Below are positions 27,070-41,227 of a stretch of DNA of 64,000 nt, in pieces. Numbering within the stretch: position 1 is the stretch's first letter; the number at the start of each line of letters is the position of its first letter. The notes under the pieces were generated by a model, which did no database searches, had not been told where the DNA came from, and worked only from the letters and a program-made list of their open reading frames with translations. The translations under genes were made by a program, and so were the position numbers. The DNA is from Aristolochia californica (lineage: Eukaryota; Streptophyta; Magnoliopsida; Piperales; Aristolochiaceae). Location: positions 16,738,801-16,802,800 of the forward strand of contig JARWKL010000015.1 of NCBI GenBank assembly GCA_029961685.1, in the 5' to 3' direction.

Positions 27070-28950
27070 TTGTACTAGTGGAATTTCCAAAACATGGATA
27101 ACTAAACTTTGGAGTTCATTTTTTAGTGCGTGAAATAATTTTCTTCACTTAAATTTATTATAGTTTTTAATTTTTTTTTGCATACATGAATTCAAAAATT
27201 TTCTTTTTGTTGTGATCGTTTTGTTTACGAGAAAAATCAGACAAGTTTTGATTTGGAAAAAAATTGAATATCAAAAATGGAAACGCACAAGTGCTGAAAG
27301 AGATAATTCCAAAAAGTATCTCTTATTTTGAAGGATAGGCAAAAAGTGGGTTGTTTGGCACTAGTAAATAACAACATGTTTACTTGAGAATTTAATTTTT
27401 TCTACTCCTTCAAATTTTTTGTTCATTAGATCATTTGCATCTTCAACATGTTTCTGGCATGCATACCCACCACATTTAAAACATGTAAGGATCAATAAGA
27501 AATCTCTTTCTTTTAAAATTCCACCAAGCTATTAGGGGTTGAACTAGTGGGATTATCCAAACATGGATAACAAAGGTTTTGAGTTCATTTATTACTGCGT
27601 GAAATAATTTTGTACACTTATATTTAATAAATTTTTCAAATTTTTTTGCATACATGAACTCTAAAATTTTCATTTTGTTGTGATCGTTTTGTTTACAAGA
27701 AAAGTGGGACTCGTTTGGATTTGAAAAAAAATTTAACATCCAAATTGGAAACGTACAAATGCTGAGAGAGATAATTCCAAAAAGTATCTCTGATTTTGTA
27801 GAATAGGCAAAAAGTGGGTTGTTTGGCTCTGGTAAATATCCAATCACACATTAAATTGAGAAAATATTTTTTTTATTCCTTGAAAATTTGGATCATTTGG
27901 TCATTTCCATCTTCAACATGTTTTAGGCATGCACACCCACCACATTTAAAACATGTTAGGATCAATTAGAAATCTCTTTATTTTAAAATTCCACCAAGAT
28001 ATTAGGGGTTGTACTAGTGGAATTTTCAAAACTTGGATAACAAAACCTTAGAGTTCATTTTTTAGTGCGTGAAATAATTTTCTTCACTTACATTTATTAT
28101 ATTTTTCACATTTTTGTGCATACATGAACTCTAAAATTTTCATTTTGTTGTGATCGTTTTGTTTAAGAGAAAGTGAGACAAGTTTGGATTTGAAAAAAAC
28201 TTGAACATCCAAAATGGAAACACAGAAATGCTGAGAGAGATAATTCCAAAAAGTATCTCTGATTTTGAAGGATAGGCAAAAAGTTGGTGGTTTGGCTCTT
28301 GAAAATATCCAACCACACACAAAACATGAGAATTTAATTTTTTCTACTCCTTTGAAATTTTTGGATCATTAGGTCATTTGCTTGTTCAATATGTTCTAGC
28401 ATGCTTAGCCACGACATTTAAAACATGTTAGGATCAATTAGTAATCTCTTTCTTATAAAATTCCACCAAGCTATTAGGGGTTGTACTAGTGGAATTTCCC
28501 AAACATGGATAACAAAACTTTGCAGTTCATTTTTTGTGTGTGAAATAATTTTCTTCACTTACATTTATTATAGTATTCAAATTTTTTTGCATACATGAAC
28601 TCTAAAATTTTCATTTTTTTGTGATCGTTTTGTTTATGAGAAAAGTGGGACAAGTTTGGATTTGAAAAAAAATTGACCATCCAAAATGGAAACGTACAAA
28701 TGCTGAGAAAGATAATTCCAAAAAGTGTCTCTGATTTTGAAGGATTGGCGAAAAGTGGGTTGTTTGGCTTTGCTAAATATCACAGCACACGTTAACTTGT
28801 AAATTTATTTTTTTCTATTCCTAAATTTTTTTGATCATTAGGTCATTTGCATCTTCAACCTATTTCGGGCATGCATACCTGCCACATTTAAAACAAGTTA
28901 GGATCAATTAGAAATCTCTTTCTTATAAAATTCCACAAAGCTATTTGGGG
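27070..28950. repeat. Shortened relative of the 4.69 kb unit (monomers 59-62)
   Basis: Monomer 59 has the ggcactagtaaataacaac end (missing atatcc) of monomers 33 and 43. Monomer 60 has the ttgaactagtgggattatcc start and the ttttgtacacttatattt segment of 34 and 44. Monomer 61 has gtttaagagaaagtgag and atgcttagccac of 36 and 47. Monomer 62 has tagtattcaaat and gctaaatatcac of 37 and 48. The unit with the ttccagaacatgg start (35, 45, 46) is absent between 60 and 61. The group therefore looks like the right half of the higher-order unit after loss of one monomer. Confidence 0.7.
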
Positions 28951-29892
28951 TTGTACTAGTGGAATTTTCCTAACATGGATTACAAAACTTTGGAGTTAGT
29001 TTTTTAGAGAGAGAAATAATTTTCTTCAATTACATTTATTATAGTTTTCAAATTTTTTTGCATACATGAACTCTAAAATTTTCTTTTTGTTGAGAACGTT
29101 TTGTTTACGAGAAAAGTTTGATAAGTTTGGATTTGAAAAAAAATTGAACATTCAAAATGGAAACGCACAAATGCTGAGAGAGATATTTCCAAAAAGTATC
29201 TCTGATTAAGAAGGATAGGCAAAACGTGGGTCGTTTGGCTCTGGTAAACATCCAACCACATATTAACTTGAGAATTTTATTTTTCTACTCCTTGAAATTT
29301 TTGGATCATTAGGTCATTTGGATCTTCGACATATTTCAAGCATGCATACCCACCACATTTAAAACAAGTTAGGATCAATTAGAAATCTCTTTCTTATAAA
29401 ATTCCAGCAAGATATTAGGGATTGTACAATTGGAATTTCCCAAACATGGAGAACAAAACTTTAGAAATCATTTTTTAGTGCGTGAAATAATTTTCTGCAC
29501 TTATATTTAATATAGTTTTCATATTTTTTTTGCATACATGAACTATAAAATTTTTATTTTGTTGTGGTCGTTTTGTTAAAGAGAAAAGTAGGACAACATT
29601 GGATTTGAAAAAAAATTGAACATCCAAAATGGAAACGCACTAATGCTGAGAGAGATAATTCCAAAAACTATCTCTGATTTAGAAGGATAGGCAAAAAGTG
29701 GATTGTTTGGCACTGGTAAACATTCAGCCACATGTTAACTTCAGAATTTTATTTTTCTACTCCTTGAAATTTTTGGATCATTATGTCATTTGCATCTTCA
29801 TCATGTTTCTGGCATGCATCCCGCCACTTTTAAAACAAGTTAGGATCAATTAAAAATCGTTTTTTTATAAAATTCCACCAAGCTCTTAGGGG

Positions 29893-32800
29893 TTGTGCTA
29901 GTGGAATTTGCCAAACATGGATAAAAAAAATTTTGAGTTCATTTTTTAGTTCGTGAAATAATTTTTATTAGTTACATTATTAATAGTTTTCTAATTTTTT
30001 TGCGTACATGAACTCTAAAATTTTCTTTTTGTTCTGATCGTTTTGTTTAAGAGAAAAGTGGGACAAGTTTGGATTTGAAAAAAAATTGAACATCCAAAAT
30101 TGAAATGCACAAATGTTGAGAGAGATAATTCCAAAAAGTATCTCTGATTTTGAAGGATAGGCAAAAAGTGGTTTGTTTGGCTCTGGTAAATATCCAACCA
30201 CAAGTTAACTTGAGAATTTAATTCTTTCTACTCGAAATTTTTTGATCATTAGGTCATTTGCATCTTCAACATGTTTCTGGCATGCATACCCACCACATTT
30301 AAAACAAGTTAGGATCAATTAGAAATCTCTTTCTTATAAAATTGCACCAAGCAAATCGGGGTTGTACGAGTGGAATTTCCCAAACATGGATAACAAAACT
30401 TTGGAGCTCATTTTTTAGTGCGTGAAATAATTTTTTGCACATACATTAATTTTAGTTTTCAAATTTTTTTGCGTACATGAACTCTAAATTTTTCATTTTG
30501 TTGTGATTGTTTTGTTTACGAAAAAAGTGGGACAAGTTTGGATTTAAAAAAAAATTGAACATCCAAAATGAAAATGCACAAATGCTGACAGAGATAATTC
30601 CAAAAAGTATCTCTGATTTTGAAGGATAGGCAAAAAGTAGGTAGTTTGGCTCTGGTAAATATCCAACCACACGTTAACTTGGGAATTTAATTTTTTCTAC
30701 TCCTAGAAATTTTTGGATCATTAGGTCATTTGTAACTTCAACATGTTTTTTGCATGTATACCCACCACATTTAAAACATGTTAGGATAAATTAGAAATTT
30801 CTTTGTTATAAAATTCCACCAAGATATTAGGCGTTGTACTGCTGGAATATCCCAAACATTGATAACAAAACTTGGATTTCTTTTTTTAGAGAGTGAAAAA
30901 CTTTTCTTCACTTACATTAATTATAGTTTTCAAATTTTTTTGAGAACATGAACTCTTAAATTTTCATTTTGTTGTGATAGTTTTGTTTACGACAATAGTG
31001 GGACGAGTTTGTATTTGAAAAAAAAATTGAACATCCAAAATGGAAATGCACAAATGCTGAGAGAGTTAATTCCAAAAAGTATCTCTGATTTTGAAGGATA
31101 GGCAAAAAGTGGGTTGTTTGGCTCTGGTAAATATCCAACCACACGTTAACATGAGAATTTCATTTTTTCTACTCCTTGAAATTTTTGCATCATTAGGTCT
31201 TTTGCATCTTCAACATGTTTCTAGCACACATACCCACCACATACCCACCACATTTAAAACATGTTAGGATCAATTAGAAATCTCTTTCTTATAAAATTCC
31301 ACCAATCTATTAGTGGTTGTACTAGTGGAATTTCCCAAACATGGATAACAAAACTTTGGAGTTCAGTTTTTAGTGGGTGGTAATTTTCTTCACTCAAATT
31401 TATTATAGTATTCAAATTTTTTGCATACATAAACTCTTAAATTTTCATTTTTTTGTGATTGTTTTGTTTATGAGAAAATTGGGACAAGTTTGGATTTGAA
31501 AAAAAAATTTACCATCCAAAATGGAAACGCACAAATGCTGAGAAAAATAATTCCAAAAAGAATCTTTGATTTTGAAGGATAGGCAAAAAGTGGGTTGTTT
31601 GGCTCTGCTTAATATCATACCATACGTTAACTCTAGAATTTATTTTTTTCTACTCCTTGAAATTTTCGAACATTAGGTCATTTGCATCTTCAACCTGTTT
31701 CAGGCATGCATACCCGCCACATTTAAAACAAGTTAGGATCAATTACAAATCTCTTTCTTATAAAATTCCACCAAGCTATTAGGGGTTGTACTAGTGGAAT
31801 TTCCCAAACTAGGATAACAAAACTTTGGAGTTCATATTTTGTGCGTGAAATAATTTTCTCCACTTACATTAATTAAAGTTTTCAATTTTTTTTGCTAACA
31901 TGAACTCTTAAATTTCATTTTGTTGTGATCGTTTAGTTTACTAGAAAAGTGGGACAAGTTTGGATTTGAAAATAAATTGAACATCCAAAATGGAAACGCA
32001 CAAATGCTGAGAGAAATAATTCTAAAAAGTATCTCTGATTTTGAAGGATTGGTAAAAAGTGGGTTGTTTGGCTCTAGAAAACATCCAACCACATATTAAC
32101 TTGAGAATATAATTTTTTCTACTCCATGAAATTTTTGGATCATTAGGTCATTTGCATCTTCAACATGTTTCTGGCATGCATACCCGCCACATTTAAAACA
32201 AGTTAGGATCAATTAGAAATCTCTTTCTTATAAATTTCCACCAATCTATTTGGGGTTGTACTAGTGAAATTTCCCAAACATGGATAACAAAAATTTGGTG
32301 TTCATTTTTTAGTGCGTGAAAAAATTTTCTTCACTTACATTTAACATATTTTTCATTATTTTTGCATACATGAACTTTAATGTTTTTATTTTCTTATGGT
32401 AATTTTGTTAAAGAGAAAAGTTGGACAACTTTGGATTTCAAAAAAAATTGAACATCCAAAATGAAAACGCGCAAATGCCGAGAGAGATAATTCCAAAAAA
32501 ATCTCTGATTTGGAAGGATATGCAAAAAGTGGGTTGTTTGGCTTTGGTAAACATTCAACCACATGTTAACTTGAGAAATTTATTTTTCTACCTTGAAATT
32601 TTTGGATCATTAGGACATTTGCATCTTCAACATGTTTCTGGCATGCATACCCGCCACATTTAAAACAATCTAGGATCAATTAGAAATTGCTTTCTTATAA
32701 AATTCCACCAAGCTATTAGGGGTTGTGCCAGTGGAATTTCCCAAACATGGATAACAAAAATTTTGAGTTCATTTTTTAGTGCTTGAAATAATTTTCTTTA

Positions 32801-34136
32801 CTTACATTATTTATAGTTTTCTAATTTTTTTGCGTACATGAACTCTAAAATTTTCATTTTGTTCTGATCGTTTTGTTTACGAGAAAATGGGACAAGTTTG
32901 GATTTTAAAAAAAAATTGAACATCAAAAATAGAAACGCACAAATATTGATAGTGATAATTCGAAAAAGTATCTCTAATTTTGAAGAATAGGAAAAAAGTG
33001 GGTTGTTTGGCTCTGGTAAATATCCAACCACACGTCAATTTGAGAATTTAATTTTTTATACTCCTAGAAATTTTTGGATCATTAGGTCATTTGTATCTTC
33101 AACATGTTTTTTGCATGTATACCCACCACATTTAAAACATGTTAGGATCAATTAGAAATCTCTTCGTCATAAAATTCCACCAAGCTATTAGGGGTTGTGC
33201 TAGTGGAATATCCCAAACATTGACAACAAAAATTGGAGTTCATTTTTTAGTGTGTGAAAACATTTTCTTCACTTACATTTATTATAGTTTTCAAATTTTT
33301 TTGCGAACATGAACTCTTAAATTTTCATTTGGTAGTCATCGTTTTGTATATGAGAAAAGTGGGACAAGTTTGGATTTGAAAACAAAATTGAACATCCAAA
33401 ATGGAAATACACAAATGCTGAGAGAGATAATTCTAAAAAGTATCTCTGAGTTTGAAGGATAGGCAAAAAGTGGGTTGTTTGGCTCTGGTAAATATCCAAC
33501 CACACGTTAACATGAGAATTTCAATTTTTATACTCCTTGAAATTTTTGGATCATTAGGTCTTTTGCATCTTCAACATGTTTCTTGCACACATACCCACCA
33601 CATTTAAAACATGTTAGGATCAATTAGAAAATCTCTTTCTTATAAAAATCCACCAAGCTATTAGGGGTTGTACTAGTGGAATTTCCCAAACATGGATAAC
33701 AAAATTTAGGAGTTTAGTTTTTAGTGGGTGGTAATTTTCTTCACTTACATTTATTATAGTATTCAAATTTTTTTGCATACATAAACTCTAAAATTTTCAT
33801 TTTTTTGTGATGGTTTTGTTTATGAGAAAATTGGGACAAGTTTGGGTTTGAAAAAAAATTTACCATCCAATATGGAAACGCACAAATGCTGAGAAAAATA
33901 ATTCCAAAAAGTATCTTTGATTTTGAAGGATAGGCAAAAATTGGGTTGTTTGGCTCTGCTTAATATCACACCATATGTTAACAGGAGAATTTAATTTTTT
34001 CTACTCTTTGAAATTTTTAGATCATTTGGTCTTTTGCATCTTCAACATGTTTCTGGCACGCATACCCACCACATTTAAAACATGTTAGGATCAATTAGAA
34101 ATCTCTTTCTTATAAAATTCCCCAAGCTATTAGGGG
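29893..34136. repeat. Related blocks 65-68 and 71-73, the second shortened by one monomer
   Basis: The start of monomer 71 (32723, ttgtgccagtgg, with ttttctaattttttt and gttctgatcg) matches monomer 65 (29893). Its end (ctcctagaaatttttgg, then tttgtatcttcaacatg and ttttttgcatgtatacc) matches monomer 66. Monomers 72 and 73 then match 67 and 68, sharing aatatcccaaacattga and gtttttagtgggtggtaatt. Offsets fall from 2830 to 2351-2361, which is one monomer less. Monomer 71 is therefore best read as a 65/66 chimera left by unequal exchange. Confidence 0.75.
30834..31316. repeat. Monomer 67 with an 11 bp duplication (483 bp)
   Basis: At about 31228-31252 the motif atacccaccac is present twice in a row, giving cacatacccaccac followed by atacccaccacatttaaaac. 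Almost all other monomers have it once. The related monomer at 33195 has the single copy, so this is a private replication-slippage event. Confidence 0.9.
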
Positions 34137-34606
34137 TTGTACTAGTGGAATTTCCCAAACATGGAGAACAAAACTTTGGAGTTCATTTTTTTTTGCATGA
34201 AATAATTTTCTTCACATACATTTAATATAGTTTTCATATTTTTTTGCATACATGAACTATAAAATTTTTATTTTGTTGTGGTCGTTTTGTTAAAGAGAAA
34301 AGTTGGACAACTTTGGATTTGAAAAAAATTGAACATCCAATATAGAAACACACAAATGCTGAGAGAGATAATTCCAAAAAGTATCTTTGATTTAGAAGGA
34401 TAGGCAAAAAGTGGGTTGTTTGGCTCTGGTAAACATCCAACCACACGTTAACTTGAGAATTTTATTTTTCTACTCCTAGAAATTTTTGGATCATTAGGTC
34501 ATTTGCATCTTCAACATGTTTCTGGCATGCATACCCGCCACATTTAAAACAAGTTAGGATCAATTAGAAATCGCTTTCTTATAAAATTCCACCAAGCTAT
34601 TTGGGG

Positions 34607-37600
34607 TTCTACAAGTGGAATTTCCCAAACATGGATAACAAAACTTTGGAGTTCATTTTTTAGTGCGTGAAATAATTTTCTTCACTGACATTTATTTTAG
34701 TTTTCAAATTTTTTTGCATACTTGAACTCTAAAATTTTCATTTTGTTGAGATCGTTTTGTTTACGAGAAAAGTGGGACAAGTTTGGATTTGAAAAAAGAT
34801 TGAACATTCAAAATGGAAACGTACGAATGCTGTGAGAGATAATTCCAAAAAGTATCTCTGATTTAGAAGGATAGGCAAAAAGTGGGTTGTTTGGCTCTAG
34901 AAAACATCCAACCACACGTTAACTTGAGAATATAATTTTTTCTACTCCATGAAATTTTTGGATCATTAGGTCATTTACATCTTCAACATGTTTCTGGCAT
35001 GCATACCCTCCACATTTAAAACAAGCTAGGATCAATTAGAAATCTCTTTTTTATAAATTTCCACCAATCTATTTGGGGTTGTACTAGTGAAATTTCCCAA
35101 ACATGGATAACAAAAATTTGGTGTTCATTTTTTAGTGCGTGAAATAATTTTATTTACTTACATTATTTATAGTTTTCAAATTTTTTTGCATACATGAACT
35201 CTAAAATTTTCATTTTTTGTGATTGTTTTGTTGACGAAAAAAGTGGGACAAGTTTGGATTTGAAAAAAAATTGAACATCCAAAATTGAAACACACAAATG
35301 TTGAGAGAGATAATTCCAAAAAGTATCTCTGATTTTGAAGGATAGGAAAAAAGTGGGTTGTTTGGCTTTGGTAAATAGCCAACCACACGTTAACTTGAGA
35401 ATTTAATTTTTTCTACCCCTTGAAATTTTTTGATCATTAGGTCATTTGCATCTTCAACATGTTTTTGACATGCATACCCACCACATTTAAAACATATTAC
35501 GATCAATTAGAAGGCTCTTTCTTATAAAATTCCATCATGTTCTTAGGGGTTGTACTAGTGGAATTTCCCAAACTTGGATAACAACATTGGAGTTCATTTT
35601 TTAGTACGTGAAATAATTTTCTTCACATACATTTATTATAGTTTTCAAATTTTTTTGCATACATGAACTCTAAAATTTTTATTTCGTTGTGATCGTTTTG
35701 ATTACAAGAAAAGTGGCAAAAGTTTGGATTTGAAAAAAATTGAACATCCAAAATGGAAACGCACAAATGCTGAGAGAGATAAATCCAAAAAGTATCTCTG
35801 GTTTTGAAGGATAGGCAAAAGGTGGCTTATTTGGCTCTGGTAAATATCCAACCACACGTTAACTTGAGAAATTAATTTTTTCTACTCCTTCAAATTTTTG
35901 GATCATTTGGTCTTTTGCAACTTCAACATGTTTCTTGCATGCATACCCACAATATTTAAAACATGTTAGGATCAATTAGAAATCTCTTTCTTATAAAATT
36001 TCACCAAGATATTAGGGGTTGTACTAGTGGAATTTCCAAAACATGGATAACAAAACTTTCGAGTTCATTTTTAAGTGCACGATATAATTTTCTTCACTTA
36101 CATTTATTATAGTTTTCACATTTTTTGCATACATGAACTCTAAAATTTTCATTTTGTTGTGATCATTTTGTTTAAGAGGAAAGTGGGACAAGTTTGGATT
36201 TGATAAAGAATTGAACATCCAAAATGGAAACGCACAAATGCTAAGAGAGATAATTCTAAAATGTATCTCCTGTTTTGAAGGATAGGCAAAAAATGGGTTT
36301 TTTTGCACTAGTAAATATTCGACCACATGTTAACTTCAGAATTAAATTTTTTCAACTTCTTGAAATTTTTTTATTATTAGGTCATTTGCATCTACAACAT
36401 GTTTCTAGCATGCATACCCACCACATTTAAAACATGTTACGATCAATTAGAAATCTCTTTCTTATAAAATTCCACCAAGCTATTTGGGGTTCTACAAGTG
36501 AAATTTCCCAAACATGGTTTACAAAACTTTGGAGTTCATTTTTTAGTGCGTGAAATAATTTTCTTCACTGACATTTATTATAGTTTTCAAATTTTTTTGC
36601 ATACATGAACTCTAAAATTTTCATTTTGTTGAGATCGTTTTGTTTACAAGAAAAGTGGGACAAGTTTGGATTTGAAAAAAAATGAACATTCAAAATGGAA
36701 ACGCACAAATGCTGAGAGAGATAATTCCAAAAAGTATCTCTGATTTAGAAGGATAGGCAAAAAGTGGGTTGTTTGGCTCTGGTAAACATCTAACCACACG
36801 TTAACTTGAGAATATAATTTTTTCTACTCCATGAAACTTTTGGATCATTAGGTCATTTGCATCTTCAACATGTTTCTGGCATGCATACCCGCCACATTTA
36901 AAACAAGTTAGGATCAATTAGAAATCTCTTTCTTATAAAATTCCACCAAGCTATTAGGGGTTGTACTATTGAAATTTCCCAAACATGGATAACAAAAATT
37001 TGGTGTTCATTTTTTAGTGCGTGAAATAATTTCCTTCACTTACATTATTCATAGTTTTGAAATTTTTTTGCGTACATGAACTCCAAAATTTTCATTTAAT
37101 TGTGATTACTTTGTTGACGAAAAAAGTGGGACAAGTTTGGATTTTAAAAAAAAATTAAACATCCAAAATTGAAACGCACAAATGTTGAGAGAGATAATTC
37201 CAAAAAGTATCTCTGATTTTGAAGGATAGGAAAAAAGTGGGTTGTATGGCTTTGGTAAATATCCAACCACACGTTAACTTGAGAATTTAATTTTTTCAAC
37301 TCCTTGAAATTTTTGGATCATTAGGTCATTTGCAACTTCAACATGTTTCTGGCATGCATACCCAACACATTTAAAACATGTTAGGATCAATTAGAAATCT
37401 CTTTCTTATAAAATTCCACCAAGTTATTAGGGGTTGTACTCGTGGAATTTCCATAACATGGATAACAAAACTTTGAAGTTCATTTTTTAGTGCGTGAAAT
37501 AATTTTTTTCACTTACATTTATTATAGTTTTCACATTTTTTTGCATACATGGACTCCAAAATTTTCATTTTGTTGTGATTGTTTTGTTTAAGGGGAAAGT

Positions 37601-38888
37601 GGGACATGTTTTGTTGTGATCGTTTTGTTTACGAGAAAAGAGGAATGAGTTTGGATTTGATAAAAAATTGAACATCCAAAATGGAAACGCACAGATGCTG
37701 AGAGAGATAATTCCAAAAAAGTAACTATGATTTTGAAGGATAGGCAAAAAGTGGGTTGTTTGGCTCTGGTAAATATCCAACCACACGTTAACTTGAGAAT
37801 TTTTTTTTTTTCAACTCCAAATTTTTCGATGACTTGGTCATTTGCATCTTCAACCTATTTTCACCATGCATACCCGCCACATTTAAAACATGCTAGGATC
37901 TATTAGAAATCTCTTTCTTATAAAATTCCACCAAGCTATTAAGGGTTGTACTAGTGGAATTTCCAAACTTGGATAACAAAAATTTGGAGTTCATTTTTTG
38001 AGCGTGAAATAATTTTCTTCACTTACATTAATTATATTTTTCAAATTTTTTTGCAAACATGAACTCTAAAATTTTCGTTTTGTTGTGATCGTTTTGTTTA
38101 CCAGAAAAGTTGGAAAAGTTTGGATTTGAAAAAAAATTTAACATCCAAAATGGAAACGCACAAATACTGAGAGAGATAATTCCAAAAAGTATCTCTGATT
38201 TTGAAGGATAGGCAAAAAGTAGGTAGTTTGGCTCGTGTAAATATCCAACCACACATTAACTTGAGAATTTAATTTTTTCTTCTCCTTTGAAATTTTTGGA
38301 TCATTAGGTCATTTGCATCTTCAACATGTTTCTGGCATGCATACCCACCACATTTAAAACAAGTTAGGATCAATTAGAAATCTCTTTCTTATAAAATTCC
38401 ACCAAGCAATTTGGGGTTCTACAAGTGAAATTTCCCAAACATGGATAACAAAACTTTGGATTTCATTTTTTAGTGCGTGAAATAATTTTCTTCACTGACA
38501 TTTATTATAGTTTTAAAATTTTTTTGCATACATGAATTTTAAAATTTTCATTTTGTTGAGATCGTTTTGTTTACGAGAAAAGTGGGTCAAGTTTAGATTT
38601 GAAAAAAAATTGAACAATCAAAATGGAAACGCACAAATGCTGAGAGAGATAATTCCAAAAAGTATCTCCAATTTTGAAGGAAAGGCAAAAAGTGGGTTGT
38701 TTGGCTCTAGTAAATATCCAACCAGACGTTAACTGGAGAATTTAATTTTTTCTACTCCTTGAAATTTTTGGATCATTAGGTCATTTGTATCTTCAACATG
38801 TTTTTTGCATGTATACCCACCACATTTAAAACATGTTAGGATCAATTAGAAATCTCTGTCTTATAAAATTCCACCAAAGTATTTGGGG
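34607..38888. repeat. Four-monomer spacing of a start-box variant (monomers 75, 79, 83)
   Basis: The variant start ggggttctacaagtg occurs at 34607, 36490 and 38417, about four monomers apart (1883 and 1927 bases; the second interval holds a 41 bp duplication). The following monomers at 35079 and 36961 also match (tgaaatttcccaaacatgg, caaaaatttggtgttcattt), with an offset of 1882. The third and fourth monomers of each set do not match well, so this is an imperfect tetramer. Confidence 0.65.
37434..37945. repeat. Monomer 81 with a 41 bp internal tandem duplication (512 bp)
   Basis: The box ttttgttgtgat plus the following gttttgtttaagg segment at 37568-37608 is followed at once by a second version at 37609-37649. 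The two versions differ: the first reads gattgttttgtttaagggga, the second gatcgttttgtttacgagaa. Because they match different subfamilies, an exchange between two different monomers fits better than simple slippage. The rest of the monomer is normal. Confidence 0.87.
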
Positions 38889-39351
38889 TTGTACTAGTAA
38901 AATATCCAAAACAATGATAACAAGAGTTGGAGTTCATTTTTTAGTGCGTGAAAAAATTTTCTTCACTTACATTACTTATAGTTTTCAAATTTTTTTGCGA
39001 AGATGAACTCTTAAATTTTCATTTTGTTGTTATCGTTTTGTTCACGAGAAAAGTGGGACAAGTTTGGATTTGAAATAAAAAATTGAACATCCAAAAAAGG
39101 AAATGCACAAATGGTGAGAGAGATAATTCCAAAAAGTATCTCTGATTTTGAATGATATGCGAAAAGTGGGTTGTTTGGCTTTGGTCACACGTTGACATGA
39201 GAATTTAATTTTTTCTATTCCTTGAAATTTTTGGATAATTAGGTCATTTGCATCTTCAACATCTTTCTTGCATGCATACCCACCACATTTAAAACATGTT
39301 TGGATCAATTAGAAATCTCTTTCTTATAAAATTCCACTAAGCTATTAGGGG

Positions 39352-39816
39352 TTGTATTAGTGGAATTTCACAAACATGTATAACAAAAATTTGGAGTTCA
39401 TTTTTTAGTGCGTGAAAAAATTTTCTTCACTTACATTTATTATAGTTTTCATATTTTTTGGCATACATCAACTATAAAATTTTCATTTTGTTTACGTAAA
39501 GAGTGGGACAAGTTTGGATTTGAAAAAATATTGAACATTCAAAATGGGAACGCACAAATGCTAAGCGAGATAATTTCGAAAGGTATCTCTGATTTTGAAG
39601 GAAAGGAAAAAAGTCGGTTGTTTGGCTCTAGTAAATATCCCACCACACGTTAACTTGAGAATTTAATTTTTTCGACTCCTTGAAATTTTTTGATCATTAG
39701 GTCATTTTCATCTTCAACATGTTACTGGCATACATACTTACAACATTTAAAACATATTAGGATCAATTAGAGTTTTTAGGGGTTGTACTAGTTGAATTTC
39801 ACCAAGTTATTAGGGG
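39352..39816. repeat. Monomer 85 with 14 bp loss, 3' truncation and a 34 bp microduplication
   Basis: Two changes stand out. Near 39486-39496 cattttg joins tttacg, missing the 14 bases that usually hold tgtgatcg; monomer 115 at 53183 has the same loss. At the 3' end gatcaattag (ending near 39770) joins agtttttaggggttg, losing most of the gaaatctctttcttataaaa segment, and then the junction sequence from ttgtactagttgaatttc to ttaggggttg occurs a second time (39783-39816 and from 39817). The second change is absent from the 53183 relative. Confidence 0.82.
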
Positions 39817-41227
39817 TTGTACTAGTTGAATTTCCCAAACATGGATAACAACATTGGAGTTCATCTTTTAGTACATGAAATTATTTTTTCACATACATTT
39901 ATTTTAGTTTTCAATTTTTTTTGCATACATGAACTCTAAATATTTCATTTTGTTGTGATCGTTTTTATTACAAGAAAAGTGGCACAAGTTTGGATTTGAA
40001 AAAAATTGAACATCCAAAATTGAAACGAACAAATGCTGAGAGAGATAATTCCAAAAAGTATCTCTGGTTTTGAAGGATAGGCAAAAAGTGGGTTGTTTGG
40101 CTCTGGTAAATATCCAACCACATGTTAACTAGAGAATTTAATTTTTTCTACTCCTTGAAAATTTTGGATCATTTGGTCTTTTGCAACTTCAACATGTTTC
40201 TAGCGTGCATACCCACAACATTTAAAACATGTTAGGATCAATTAAAAATCTCTTTCTTATAAAAATCCACCAAGCTATTAGAGATTGTACTAGTGGAATT
40301 TCAGAAACATGGATAACAAAACTTTGGATTTCATTTTTAAGTGCGTGAAATAATTTTCTTCACTTACATTTAATTATAGTTTTCACATTTTTTTGCATAC
40401 AAGAACTCTAAAATTTTCATTTTGTTGTGATCGTTTTGTTTAAGAGGAAAGTGGGACAAGTTTGGATTTGATAATAAATTGAACATCCAAAATGGAAACG
40501 CACATATGCTAAGAGAGATAATTCCAAAATGTATCTTTGGTTTTGAAGGATCGGCAAAAAGTGGGTTTTTGGCACTAGTAAATATCCAACCACACGTTAA
40601 CTTGAGAAATAAATTTTTTCAACTTCTTGAAATTTTTTGATCATTAGGTCATTTGCATCTACAACATGTTTCTGGCATGCATACCCACCACATTTAAAAC
40701 ATGTTACGATCAATTAGAAATATTTTTCTTATAAAATTCCAACAAGCTATTTGGGGTTGTACTAGTGGAATTTCCCAAACAAGGATAACAAAACTTTGGA
40801 GTTCATTTTTTAGTGCGTGAAATACTTTTCTTCACTTACATTAATTATAGTTTTAAAATTTTTTTGCGTACGTGAACTCTAAACTTTTCATTTTGTTGTG
40901 ATCATTTTTTTACGAGAAAAGTGGGACAAGTTTGGATTTGAAAAAAAACTGAACATCCAAAATTGAAACTCACAAATGCTGAGAGAGATAATTCCAAAAA
41001 GAGTGTCCGGTTTTGAAGGATAGGCAAACAATTGGTTGTTTTGCTCTGGTAAATATCCAACCACACGTTAACTTGAGAATTTAATCTTTTCTACTCCGTG
41101 AAAGTTTTGGATCATTAGCTCATTTGTATCTACAACATATTTTTTGCATGCATACCCACCACATTTCAAACATGTTAGGATCAATTAGAAATCTTTTTCT
41201 TATTAAATTCCACCAAGTTATTAGGGG

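Noticed and set aside
27476..27847. Longest minus-strand open frame (123 codons), and the dozens of 60-100 codon frames like it, as protein genes
   Set aside because: They recur because the monomer recurs, mostly begin with GTG, exist in two overlapping frames in the same monomers (for example 41303-41536 and 41350-41538), end at varied places through indels, and match no protein family I know.
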